From NCBI GenBank assembly GCA_029287755.1, contig JARFQM010000456.1, forward strand, positions 1 through 11,482: a stretch of DNA of 11,482 bases, written 5' to 3'. Positions 1-6,987 of the stretch are shown here, piece after piece. Below the pieces are notes generated by a model. The model ran no database searches and was not told the DNA's origin. It saw only the letters and a list, made by a program, of their open reading frames with translations. The position numbers were made by a program, and so were the translations under genes. Within the stretch, counting starts at the first letter, position 1; each line of letters begins with the position of its first letter. The DNA is from Desulfofustis sp. (GTDB lineage Bacteria > Desulfobacterota > Desulfobulbia > Desulfobulbales > Desulfocapsaceae).

Positions 1-2
1 GC

Positions 3-551
3 GCCACCAACAAGGATCTTAAGGAGGAAGTACAGCAGGGGCGGTTTAGAGAAGATTTGTTCTACCGGCTCAATGTCATCCACCTGGCCTTGCCTGCCCT
101 GCGCGACAGGATGGACGACATTCCCTTGCTCGTCGATCATTTCATCAAGAAATGCGGGACCAATCTGGGCAAGGAGCGTCTCGAGATCTCACCGGAGGCG
201 CTGCGGCTGCTGGTGAATCTGCCTTGGGAAGGAAATGTGAGAGAATTGGAAAACACCATAGAACGGGCTGCCATTTTATGTAATGAAGATATCATCGAAC
301 CGGATGACGTCCAGCCCGAATCGGTATCGATAGACAAGAGTTCGGAGTGGAGCAGGGAGGTGGATATCCTCGATTATATCCCCGACTCGGTTGAACTCAA
401 CGATGTGTTGTATACCGTTGAGGAACGGCTGCTGAAGCGGGCTCTGGAAAAGACCGGCCACGTGCAGGCCCGAGCGGCGGAGCAGCTCGGTATCACCAAG
501 AGTTTACTGCAGTACAAGATGAAAAAGTACGGCATCAAGAAAAGGAAGTAG
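3..551 (+). CDS. Sigma-54-dependent transcriptional activator, C-terminal part (5' truncated)
   Basis: The reading frame is open from the window edge (first full codon at base 3) and gives the last 182 residues of an NtrC-type activator, a protein that uses ATP to open sigma-54 RNA polymerase promoters. The visible part begins inside the AAA+ domain: ATNKDL, then GRFREDLFYRLNV (the arginine-finger/sensor region of the family), then the sensor II stretch PWEGNVRELEN at bases 222-254. A Fis-type helix-turn-helix closes the protein (RALEKTGHVQARAAEQLGI and the following LLQYKMKKYGI). The input domain and the GAFTGA loop lie upstream of the window, so the signal it senses cannot be named. It could be an NtrC-like response regulator, a NifA-like or an FhlA-like protein. 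It converges with nadK, with 18 bp between the two stop codons and no clear terminator there. Confidence 0.93.
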   Translation, partial: ATNKDLKEEVQQGRFREDLFYRLNVIHLALPALRDRMDDIPLLVDHFIKKCGTNLGKERLEISPEALRLLVNLPWEGNVRELENTIERAAILCNEDIIEPDDVQPESVSIDKSSEWSREVDILDYIPDSVELNDVLYTVEERLLKRALEKTGHVQARAAEQLGITKSLLQYKMKKYGIKKRK

Positions 552-569
552 CTGCGGCTGCGAGCGCTG

Positions 570-1430
570 CTAGGCGTTGCTTCCCCATTTCAGCTTGTTT
601 CTCAAGATGGCGAAATAGTCTTTTTCGGTGGAAACTATCAGGTGGAGCGGGTGCTCCGCCTGAGCCACCTCGAGAATATCACCTGGTTTCATTTCCCAGC
701 CTTTCTGACCATCGATGATGATATCGGCAGCGGCGCTGGCGTCGTCCGCCTGCAACTCGGAGCTGACGGTTTTATCCGCCGGCAGGATGATTGGGCGGCT
801 GCTGAGCATAAACGGGCAGATGGGCGTAACCAGGATAGTCTTCAGTCCCGGGTGGACCAGGGGGCCCCCGGCTGAGAGCGAATAGGCAGTGGAGCCGGTG
901 GGCGTGGAGAGGATGAGACCGTCGGCCTTGTAGGTGGTAATGTAGTCGTTATCTGCCTTGGTGAACAGATAGAGCAGCCGATCGGCGGCGTTCTTGCTGA
1001 TCACCACATCGTTGAGGGCATAGCGGTAGTCGGACGGCTCGCCTTCTCTCAAGAGGCGGGCTTTGAGCATTGACCTGAGTTCCATGGTCACCGCGCCGCC
1101 GATTATCGCCCGCAATGCCGGCTTGGTCTCAGTCTCTGTCAATTCGGTGAGGAATCCGAGATTGCCCAGATTGATACCTATTACTGGAACTTCATAGCGG
1201 GCAGCGGTTTCGGCCACATGGAGAAGGGTGCCGTCGCCACCCAGAATGATGCCCAGATCCAACTGAGGAGTCAGTTCATTCAAGGTCGTCTCTATGGACT
1301 GCCTGTTAAGCCAGTCCTGCAGACGCCGGGCGTAATCGGCGGCACTTCCGTTGTCCTTCTTGACGATAATACCGGCTCGCCGGACCTGGAAATCGTCGAT
1401 ACTGCGGACGAAAGGAGCGCGGGCTGCCAT
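570..1430 (-). CDS. nadK: NAD kinase
   Basis: This enzyme phosphorylates NAD+ to NADP+ in the cytoplasm. The 286-residue protein carries the family motifs in order: GGDGT at residues 64-68 (catalytic Asp66), NLGFLTE at 90-96, the ND pair at 140-141 (ALNDVV), and the glycine-rich TPTGSTAYSLSAGGP at 176-190. It ends with a FAILRNKLKWG-type tail typical of bacterial NadK. The frame stays open for 57 codons upstream of the chosen ATG, but that part lies inside proC and is not NadK-like. The ATG at 1430 has a GGGGAG ribosome site 6 nt upstream and overlaps the proC stop as TGATG, pointing to translational coupling. Length and motifs are normal for the family. The operon partner ProC uses reduced nicotinamide cofactor. 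Confidence 0.96.
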   Translation of the reverse strand: MAARAPFVRSIDDFQVRRAGIIVKKDNGSAADYARRLQDWLNRQSIETTLNELTPQLDLGIILGGDGTLLHVAETAARYEVPVIGINLGNLGFLTELTETETKPALRAIIGGAVTMELRSMLKARLLREGEPSDYRYALNDVVISKNAADRLLYLFTKADNDYITTYKADGLILSTPTGSTAYSLSAGGPLVHPGLKTILVTPICPFMLSSRPIILPADKTVSSELQADDASAAADIIIDGQKGWEMKPGDILEVAQAEHPLHLIVSTEKDYFAILRNKLKWGSNA

Positions 1431-2236
1431 CAATTGCTCCCCAGTTCCCGCGAACGGTTGCAGGCAGACTCCACGGCTTCCATGACTGTTGCCTTGAAGC
1501 CGCCTGCTTCGAGCTGATAGAGGCCGCTGGCTGTGGTGCCTCCAGGGGAAGTAACCTGATCTTTCAGGAGGGCGGGATGGGTGTCGGATTCCTTGAGACA
1601 CAAAGCAGCTCCCAGAACGGTTTGCACGCTTAGCTCGCGGGCCACCGCCCGGCTCAGCCCGGTCTTGACTCCTGCCTCTATCAAGGCCTCGATAAAGCTG
1701 AACACATACGCGGGGCCGGAGCCACTCAAACCGGTAACCGCATCCATTAATTTCTCCTCGACGATTACCGCGCTTCCCACCGCGGTGAAGAGCGACTCAC
1801 CGAAAGCGAGGTCGGCGTCGCTCACCGACTGGTTTCGGCAGAGGGCGGAGGCACCCTGCTGTATGAGGGCGCCCATATTGGGCATAACGCGGATGATCGG
1901 GCAGCTCTCACCAAGATAGCCCTGGTAGAAAGAAATCGGCAGACCGGCGGCGATGGTAATAACGAGTTGCCCTTTGTGTCTGTCCATCAGATGTGACAGC
2001 ACCGAGTCCATTACCTGCGGTTTGACTGCCAGTAGCACCACCTCAACTTCTCCAATGAGTGCTTCAAGGGCGGAGACGGTCTTCAGTCCGTAGGTTGTTT
2101 CAAGATAGTGGCGCCGCTGATCGACAGGTTCGGCCACCTTGATGTGGCCGGCTGTCAGGGTTTGAGCCTGAATAAGGCCCTTGATCAGGGCTTCGGCCAT
2201 GTGGCCGCCGCCTATAAAGCCGATGGATCGGGTCAT
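1430..2236 (-). CDS. proC: Pyrroline-5-carboxylate reductase
   Basis: This enzyme reduces 1-pyrroline-5-carboxylate to L-proline with NAD(P)H, the last step of proline synthesis, in the cytoplasm. With the ATG at 2236 it has 268 residues, the usual size. Motifs seen are the Rossmann loop GFIGGGHMAEA (6-16), AVKPQ (70-74), RVMPN (116-120), the active-site stretch LSGSGPAYVF (170-179) and the conserved VTSPGGTTASGL (228-239). A GTG at 2245 would add three residues but has no ribosome site, while the ATG at 2236 is preceded by GGTGA 5 nt away. The ATG is therefore preferred, at moderate confidence. It is the first gene of the proC-nadK operon and overlaps nadK by one base. Confidence 0.96.
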   Translation of the reverse strand: MTRSIGFIGGGHMAEALIKGLIQAQTLTAGHIKVAEPVDQRRHYLETTYGLKTVSALEALIGEVEVVLLAVKPQVMDSVLSHLMDRHKGQLVITIAAGLPISFYQGYLGESCPIIRVMPNMGALIQQGASALCRNQSVSDADLAFGESLFTAVGSAVIVEEKLMDAVTGLSGSGPAYVFSFIEALIEAGVKTGLSRAVARELSVQTVLGAALCLKESDTHPALLKDQVTSPGGTTASGLYQLEAGGFKATVMEAVESACNRSRELGSN

Positions 2237-2284
2237 TGTCGTCACCGATGGATGATTTTCAGGACAATATCCATTAATTCTGCT

Positions 2285-2313
2285 ATTCTACCATTTCCCC
2301 AAATTGAGGTCCA
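2285..2313 (-). promoter_or_regulatory. Possible sigma-70 promoter for proC-nadK
   Basis: On the minus strand, TGGACC (2313-2308, 4 of 6 matches to TTGACA) is separated by 17 bp from TAGAAT (2290-2285, 5 of 6 matches to TATAAT). Transcription would begin near 2278 and leave a leader of about 42 nt before the proC ATG. The divergent spacer between proC and the Trm112-family gene is the only place for an operon promoter. The match is moderate and rests on hexamer similarity alone. Confidence 0.35.
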
Positions 2314-2386
2314 GATGACTTATACAAAAGTTCCGCGGAGTTGTCATAGGGTTTACGAGATAATTTTTTAAAACGAAGGTACGATC

Positions 2387-2566
2387 ATGATCAACAAGGA
2401 TTTACTTGACATACTCGCTTGTCCCCAGTGCAAGGGGCCTGTGGAGTTGACCCAGGACGAGAACGGGCTGGTCTGCGATAAATGCAGGCTGATGTATGAA
2501 ATTATAGACGATATCCCAGTGATGCTTATTGACAAGGCTGTGCGGCTCGATGAAAAGGACGGTTGA
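2387..2566 (+). CDS. Trm112-family small zinc-ribbon protein
   Basis: A 59-residue protein begins MINKDLLDILACPQCKGP and fits the Trm112/YcaR (UPF0434) family. Two CxxC pairs, C12-C15 and C30-C33, form a zinc ribbon, and the family signature (LLDILACPxCKG near the start, IDDIPVML after the second pair) is present. The ATG has GAAGG 7 nt upstream. In eukaryotes and archaea Trm112 activates methyltransferases; the bacterial role is less well defined and none is claimed here. In many proteobacteria this gene sits next to lpxK/kdsB, but here it stands alone, divergent from proC. Its last 40 bases carry a consensus -35 box that may drive the RNA gene immediately downstream. Confidence 0.9.
   Translation: MINKDLLDILACPQCKGPVELTQDENGLVCDKCRLMYEIIDDIPVMLIDKAVRLDEKDG
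2529..2556 (+). promoter_or_regulatory. Candidate promoter inside the Trm112-family gene for the downstream RNA
   Basis: A perfect TTGACA (2529-2534) is followed after 16 bp by TGAAAA (2551-2556), a poor -10 hexamer with 3 of 6 matches. A start near 2563-2567 would coincide with the first base of the closing stem of the candidate 6S-like RNA. The exact -35 and the fit to the RNA's 5' end support it; the weak -10 and its position inside a coding sequence argue for caution. Confidence 0.35.
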
Positions 2567-2724
2567 ATTGCCTAAGAGAGTCTCTTGAGGCCGATTTATA
2601 CCTTATACCATCAGGCAAGGGCGCCGGCCATGGTGACTGCCTAGAATGGAGCAAGGCTGCACCGTCCGCTGCAGGCTCGTGCCTTGGTTGGGGCGGTGTC
2701 TTGAATGCCGAGCACTTTAGCGAT
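2567..2724 (+). ncRNA. ssrS: Candidate 6S RNA (SsrS-like)
   Basis: 6S RNA binds the sigma-70 RNA polymerase holoenzyme by imitating an open promoter. Between the Trm112-family stop and the phosphohexomutase, no protein-like frame is seen, but the strand can fold as a rod. Its ends pair (ATTGC 2567-2571 with GCGAT 2720-2724, continued by TAA with TTA). An inner stem joins 2616-2625 (CAAGGGCGCC) to 2695-2703 (GGTGTCTTG) with one bulge. CAAGG (2652-2656) pairs with CCTTG (2682-2686), and CTGCA/TGCAG (2657-2661, 2670-2674) forms the tip. Between the closing and inner stems lies a large 5'-side single-stranded region with TTGAGGCCGATTTATACC, which resembles the recalled E. coli 6S bubble (CTGAGCCGATATTTCATACC), where product RNA starts. 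The predicted length of about 160 nt is slightly short for the family. The comparison is from memory and the folding was done by hand, so the ends are approximate. Confidence 0.55.
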
Positions 2725-2803
2725 CACTCATCTAGTATTTATAACAAAAATAACAAAAAGATATGCCAATCAAAGGAGATAACGACAAAAAGGAGTCCCA
2801 AAA

Positions 2804-4519
2804 ATGGAAAAGGATGAACGACTAGCGCAATTGCGAACTACCTATCTGGTCCCCGATAATCATGGTGCCAGCGATTACTTCAGCCTGATCCGCGAACTTC
2901 TGAACTACAAGGAATCTGATCCCGCGGTACAGACTCATATACATCAGATTTACAGCCTGGTGGAAGATGAGATCATCAGCAACCAGGGCGTGCCGGTGAA
3001 CGAGATTAATTTTGGCACCTCGGGGTGGCGCGGCATCCTGGGCAAGGATGTCTTCAAAAAATCGGTGCGTGCCGTTACCGAGGCAATTGTTGATCTCTAC
3101 CGGATGGCTGAGACGGATCCGGCCCTGCATCCTCACCTGGGCCTTACCTCGATTAACGAGGCCCGGCGCCGAGGCTGCCTGGTGGGCTGGGACAACCGAT
3201 TCGGCGGAGAGATTCTCGGTCGGTGCGTGGCGGATACTCTGGTGGAGCATGGTTTCAAGGTGTATTTCTGCGGGGAATCCACCACCGGTGTCTTGTCCGC
3301 CTCGCTGCTCGAACTCAAAGCCGCTTTTTCCATCAATCTCACCCCCTCGCATAACCCTCTCGATTACGGTGGCTACAAATTCAATGCAGCTGACGGGGGT
3401 CCGGCAGCCTCCGAGCTGACCACTATCATCACCCAAAAAGCGAGAGAGCGGATCAAAAATACGGCCGGGACCGAGGTCCGCCAGGTCACAGAACGGGGTG
3501 AGCTGGTGGAAACGGATTCATTGGCCCTCTGGCAGCGGCTGGTCGACAACAACAAAGAGGTACACCGGATCGACTATCGAGCACTGCTGGAAAAGGTTTC
3601 CGCGCATTCCGATATCGCAATTGTAATCGACTCGGTCCATGGAGCCTCAAGGTTGCATATCAAGCGCTTGCTTGGCCCGGCGGCGGTCCACCTCGAACAT
3701 CTGCGCGGCGAGTCGGACGTAACCTTTGGCGGCATAGCTCCAGAACCATCGTCCGAGAACATGAGCGAGGTGACCCAGCGTCTCCAGGCCTGCTCAAAAC
3801 AACTCAGGATCGGCGCGATAATCGACCCCGATGCAGACAGGATAAGGTTTACCGACGGTGATACCGAAATCAGCATGAACCAGTTCGGCGCCATGGCCTA
3901 TCATTTCCTGCATGAATACAAGAAGCTGTCCGGCATGGTGGCCAAGACAGTCGCTACCTCCAATCTGGCCAACAGCGTTGCCGCGACTTTGGGGGAGGAA
4001 CTTTACGAAACCAGGGTCGGGTTCAAAGAGTTCAAGCCGGTGATAGGCAAAGCGCTGGTTTATTTCGAGGAATCGGACGGCATTTCGGTGATCGGCCATA
4101 CTCCTGAAAAAGATGCCTACATCGGCCTGTTGCTGGCCCTTGACATGGTAATCACCACCGGCCTCAATCTCGGCGGGATCAAGCAGGAGATGGACAGGAA
4201 ATATGGCGAGTACTATCCGGAGCGTGATGGAGTGGCTGTCAGTCTCAAAGGAGAGCCATTGTTGACAGCGCTCGCAAGTCTTCAGAAGTATGACGTGGGC
4301 ACTGCCGTGATGGTGGGGGATACCGAGAAAACCATCAAGGAGATCATCACCAAGGATGGCAGGAAGATGATTTTTGAAGATGACAGCTGGTTGATGATCC
4401 GCCCTTCCGGTACCGAGCCCAAAGTGAGATTTTATGTGGAATCAAGAGATCCGGGCGGTACTGCTGATCTCGTTGAGGCCGCCAGAATCATGCTTCTGGA
4501 AGCCGGTCTGCTTGACTGA
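2804..4519 (+). CDS. Alpha-D-phosphohexomutase (phosphoglucomutase/phosphomannomutase)
   Basis: This enzyme moves a phosphate between C1 and C6 of a hexose, probably glucose, linking glycolysis with sugar-nucleotide and glycogen metabolism. All four active-site loops of the superfamily are visible in the 571 residues. FGTSGWRG is at 70-77. The phosphoserine loop TPSHNP is at 180-185, with Ser182 as catalytic residue. The magnesium loop DPDADR is at 341-346. The sugar-specificity loop EESDG is at 422-426 and the phosphate-binding RPSGTEPK at 533-540. The length is above the roughly 450-460 residues of bacterial AlgC/ManB types and nearer to PgcA/PGM2-like enzymes, so substrate preference (glucose or mannose) is open. 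The ATG has AAGGAG 8 nt upstream. It is probably a separate unit, with 113 bp before nifU. Confidence 0.93.
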   Translation: MEKDERLAQLRTTYLVPDNHGASDYFSLIRELLNYKESDPAVQTHIHQIYSLVEDEIISNQGVPVNEINFGTSGWRGILGKDVFKKSVRAVTEAIVDLYRMAETDPALHPHLGLTSINEARRRGCLVGWDNRFGGEILGRCVADTLVEHGFKVYFCGESTTGVLSASLLELKAAFSINLTPSHNPLDYGGYKFNAADGGPAASELTTIITQKARERIKNTAGTEVRQVTERGELVETDSLALWQRLVDNNKEVHRIDYRALLEKVSAHSDIAIVIDSVHGASRLHIKRLLGPAAVHLEHLRGESDVTFGGIAPEPSSENMSEVTQRLQACSKQLRIGAIIDPDADRIRFTDGDTEISMNQFGAMAYHFLHEYKKLSGMVAKTVATSNLANSVAATLGEELYETRVGFKEFKPVIGKALVYFEESDGISVIGHTPEKDAYIGLLLALDMVITTGLNLGGIKQEMDRKYGEYYPERDGVAVSLKGEPLLTALASLQKYDVGTAVMVGDTEKTIKEIITKDGRKMIFEDDSWLMIRPSGTEPKVRFYVESRDPGGTADLVEAARIMLLEAGLLD

Positions 4520-4632
4520 AAAAGTCCGCCAACTACCTTTACTTATCGAAGGTTGCAAATCATCGGGCAAGTATTATTGTCGATTAGCACGATTTTAGAT
4601 AACCGATAACTTTTTATGCAGGAGTAGGTGCG

Positions 4633-5466
4633 ATGTGGTTGTACACCGATACGGTAACGGAACATTTTCAAAACCCCCGGAACGTCGGAGAGGTTGAAAA
4701 CGCTGACGGAGTAGGCGATGTTGGATCGCTGGCCTGCGGGGATGCGCTCAAATTAACCTTGAAAATAGAAGATGACCGCATTGTCGATGCCAAGTTCAAG
4801 ACCTTCGGCTGCGCCAGCGCCATCGCTTCGTCCTCGGCTCTGACCGAAATGATCAAGGGTATGGAAATAGCCGAAGCAGAAAAAATCACCAATGAGGATA
4901 TCGCCGATTTTCTTGGTGGGCTTCCCAAGGAAAAGATGCACTGCTCGGTAATGGGAAGAGAGGCGCTGGAGGCTGCAATAGCCGATTATCGTGGAGAAAA
5001 ACTGCCCAGCGCTGAAGGTGAGGTGGTCTGCGAATGCTTTGGCGTCACCGATGTGGAAATCAGCAGAGCGATCAAGGAGTCCAGCTTACGTTCTCTTGAA
5101 GAGATCACTAATTTCACCAAGGCCGGCGGCGGCTGCGGCAAATGTGAAGACAAGCTGGAAGCACTTTTGCGCCAGACAATTTCAGAAGGGCTTCAGATGG
5201 TCGAGATTGACAAAAAGCCCACCCGCATGACCACCTTGCAGAAAATCAAGAAGATCGAGGAGGTGCTCGAACGGGAGGTGCGTCCCGGCTTGCGGCTGGA
5301 CGGCGGTGATATCGAACTGATCGACGTGGACGGCGATTTCGTCATCGTCTCCATGCGGGGGCAGTGCACCAGTTGTGCAAAATCTGAAACCACGATTAAA
5401 GAACTTGTGGAAAAGAAACTGCGCGAGCAGGTTCTTGAAACCCTGATAGTAGAGGAAGAGAAGTAA
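4633..5466 (+). CDS. nifU: Fe-S cluster scaffold protein NifU (three-domain form)
   Basis: NifU is the scaffold on which Fe-S clusters are built with sulfur from NifS and then passed to target proteins. The 277 residues contain the full classical layout. An IscU-like domain (1-120) has Cys35, Cys60 and Cys104 as transient cluster ligands. A central [2Fe-2S] BFD-like domain has Cys133, Cys135, Cys168 and Cys171. A C-terminal Nfu domain has the CTSC motif at Cys245 and Cys248. Every expected ligand is present. GCAGGAG ends 8 nt before the ATG. The stop overlaps the nifS start as TAATG, so the two should be translated together. A weak promoter-like pair (TTGCAA 4553-4558, TATTGT 4575-4580, 16-bp spacer) lies upstream. 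No other nif gene is in view, so the pair more likely serves general Fe-S assembly than nitrogenase alone; that is inference. Confidence 0.96.
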   Translation: MWLYTDTVTEHFQNPRNVGEVENADGVGDVGSLACGDALKLTLKIEDDRIVDAKFKTFGCASAIASSSALTEMIKGMEIAEAEKITNEDIADFLGGLPKEKMHCSVMGREALEAAIADYRGEKLPSAEGEVVCECFGVTDVEISRAIKESSLRSLEEITNFTKAGGGCGKCEDKLEALLRQTISEGLQMVEIDKKPTRMTTLQKIKKIEEVLEREVRPGLRLDGGDIELIDVDGDFVIVSMRGQCTSCAKSETTIKELVEKKLREQVLETLIVEEEK

Positions 5467-6644
5467 TGGCTGCTGACAAGGTCGTCTATCTCGACAACAA
5501 CGCGACTACCATGGTCGCCCCCGAGGTGTATGAGGCAATGGCTCCTTACTTCACCGAGCTTTACGGAAATCCTTCCAGCATGCACAGTTTCGGCGGCCAG
5601 GTTGGAGTAGCCGTCGATCGAGCTCGGCAGCAGATTAGTTCCCTGCTGGGCTGCGAGGCTGCCGAACTCGTTTTTACCAGCTGCGGGACCGAAAGCGACT
5701 CCACGGCGATCCTGTCTGCCCTGAAGGCCAACCCGGATAAACGTCACGTCCTTACCACCCGGGTCGAGCACCCTGCGGTAAAGAACCTGTGCGAGAATCT
5801 GGGCGTTATGACCGGCACCAAATATCGGGTAACCATGCTCAAAGTGTCCGAGGATGGCATGGTCGATTTTGACGAATACGTCAAGGCGCTCACCGAGGAT
5901 ACCGCCATCGTCAGCATAATGTGGGCCAACAATGAAACCGGAGTCTTGTTTCCGGTGCCCGAGATGGCGAAAGCCGCCAAAGAAAGAAACATCCTGTTTC
6001 ACACCGATGCGGTGCAGGCGGTCGGCAAGATACCCATCAATCTGCAGGAACTCGATATTGACTATCTGTCGATGTCAGGTCATAAACTGCATGCCCCGAA
6101 GGGGGTCGGGGTCCTGTATATTAAGCGCGGCACGGCCTACGCACCGTTTATGACCGGCGGGCATCAGGAACACGGCAGAAGAGCCGGTACCGAAAACGTT
6201 GCCTCGATTATCGGGCTGGGGAAAGCCTGTGAACTTGCCGCTGCAAAGATGGAGGAGGAGAACACCAGGGTCAAAGCGCTGCGCGACAAGCTCGAGGACG
6301 GCCTTCTGGCCACAATTCCGAGGTCCATTTTAAACGGCAACAAGGAACATCGTTTGCCCAACACCACCAATATCAGTTTCGAATACGTCGAGGGAGAGGC
6401 GATTCTCCTGCACATGAACAGGTACAATATCTGCGCTTCCTCCGGCTCGGCCTGCACTTCGGGATCTCTTGAACCTTCGCATGTACTGCGGGCCATGGGG
6501 GTGCCATTTACGGCTGCCCACGGCTCCATCCGTTTTTCACTGAGTGTCTACAACACCGAAGAAGAAATAGACTTTGTTCTGGAAAAGATGCCAGCCATTA
6601 TCGGCCGACTCAGAGAAATGTCACCATTCTGGCCGGAAGAGTAG
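5466..6644 (+). CDS. nifS: Cysteine desulfurase, NifS class
   Basis: This PLP enzyme removes sulfur from L-cysteine, giving alanine and an enzyme-bound persulfide that is handed to NifU. It has 392 residues, the normal group I length. The N terminus YLDNNATT is characteristic. Other visible sites are the PLP-stacking His102 in EHPAV, Asp181 in FHTDAVQ, the Schiff-base Lys207 in SGHK, and the catalytic Cys330 in SSGSACTSGSLEPSHVLRAM. This last stretch matches NifS better than IscS, whose loop reads differently. The start ATG shares one base with the nifU stop, and a purine-rich GAGGAAGAG lies just upstream inside nifU. Coupled expression with nifU fits their joint function. Confidence 0.96.
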   Translation: MAADKVVYLDNNATTMVAPEVYEAMAPYFTELYGNPSSMHSFGGQVGVAVDRARQQISSLLGCEAAELVFTSCGTESDSTAILSALKANPDKRHVLTTRVEHPAVKNLCENLGVMTGTKYRVTMLKVSEDGMVDFDEYVKALTEDTAIVSIMWANNETGVLFPVPEMAKAAKERNILFHTDAVQAVGKIPINLQELDIDYLSMSGHKLHAPKGVGVLYIKRGTAYAPFMTGGHQEHGRRAGTENVASIIGLGKACELAAAKMEEENTRVKALRDKLEDGLLATIPRSILNGNKEHRLPNTTNISFEYVEGEAILLHMNRYNICASSGSACTSGSLEPSHVLRAMGVPFTAAHGSIRFSLSVYNTEEEIDFVLEKMPAIIGRLREMSPFWPEE

Positions 6645-6891
6645 CACAATTACTTTGGCACGCCGACCGAACCAAGTCTGGCAGCGTGTGAGTCGATGTT
6701 TCCTTGGTGTTTATCCCCGTCCTGCATCTAATTAGCCGCCTTGTTTCTCCTATCTGCTTAGAGGAGTTCAACCAAGCTCTTGAACCAATGCTCCGGATTT
6801 TTCCTAATCCACTGGATTCGCACATAAATAAAGCATGCCCAGCGGATGATTTTTGTGTGGCGGCAGGTTTTTTTTGTGTTATCATCACTGC
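6645..6891 (+). other. Intergenic region without a recognisable gene
   Basis: Together with the fhs promoter and leader, this makes a 343-bp gap between nifS and fhs. I find no protein family, tRNA or known riboswitch here. Short open frames on both strands lack ribosome sites and recognisable sequence. Small structures seen are CACGC...GCGTG just after nifS (no T tract follows), a GGATT/AATCC hairpin at 6796-6810, and a run of eight T (6868-6875) preceded by a weak 4-bp TGCC/GGCA stem (6836-6839, 6862-6865). The last could be a poor terminator for the nifS transcript. ATTTTTGTGT is partly repeated at 6849-6858 and 6870-6879. Confidence 0.5.
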
Positions 6892-6919
6892 TTGACATGA
6901 TCGTCCGAACCGTTATAAG
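6892..6919 (+). promoter_or_regulatory. Strong sigma-70-type promoter for fhs
   Basis: A perfect TTGACA (6892-6897), a 16-bp spacer and TATAAG (6914-6919, 5 of 6 matches to TATAAT) form the best promoter match in the window. Transcription would start near 6926, giving a leader of about 62 nt that ends in AAAGGGAGG (6973-6981), 6 nt before the fhs ATG. Near-consensus promoter and ribosome site together suggest high, constitutive expression. Confidence 0.7.
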
Positions 6920-6987
6920 GTTCTTTGTATGCCGGTTTTTCTAGGCAATCCACCACATTAAACTCTTTGATGAAAGGGAGGTTTTCA

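Noticed and set aside
1..551. Reading the truncated activator as NifA because nifU-nifS is in the window.
   Set aside because: The genes are about 4 kb apart and separated by opposite-strand genes. The input domain is missing and no sigma-54 promoter is seen before nifU, so the link has no support.
1431..1601. N-terminal extension of NAD kinase by 57 residues.
   Set aside because: The extension lies in another frame of proC and looks like shadow sequence (many Arg, Ser, Pro). The ATG at 1430 has a good ribosome site and the normal family length.
2772..2778. Second Shine-Dalgarno-like AAAGGAG upstream of the phosphohexomutase gene.
   Set aside because: No start codon follows within range. 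The AAGGAG at 2790-2795 is the one placed correctly for the ATG at 2804.
2563..2817. Open frame of 84 codons on the + strand overlapping the end of the Trm112-family gene and the start of the phosphohexomutase.
   Set aside because: It starts at a TTG with no ribosome site, overlaps two well-supported genes, has low-complexity Lys/Asn codons at its end, and covers the structured RNA candidate. No protein family is recognisable.
4565..4581. Sigma-54-like promoter upstream of nifU (GGGCAAG then TTGTC).
   Set aside because: The TTG block is one base too far from the GG and the -12 GC is missing. Sigma-54 sites need strict spacing.
6655..6672. TGGCACG, a perfect -24 sigma-54 element just after nifS.
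   Set aside because: No TTGC-type -12 element follows at the required distance, and the spot is far from any start codon.
6704..6895. Open frame of 63 codons between nifS and fhs.
   Set aside because: It starts at a GTG without a ribosome site, runs into the fhs promoter and has no recognisable family. The opposite-strand frame in this gap is equally unconvincing.
6925..6987. Upstream TTG start for fhs, adding 21 residues.
   Set aside because: The TTG falls at the predicted transcription start and lacks a ribosome site, while the ATG at 6988 has AAAGGGAGG at ideal spacing and begins like the mature protein.
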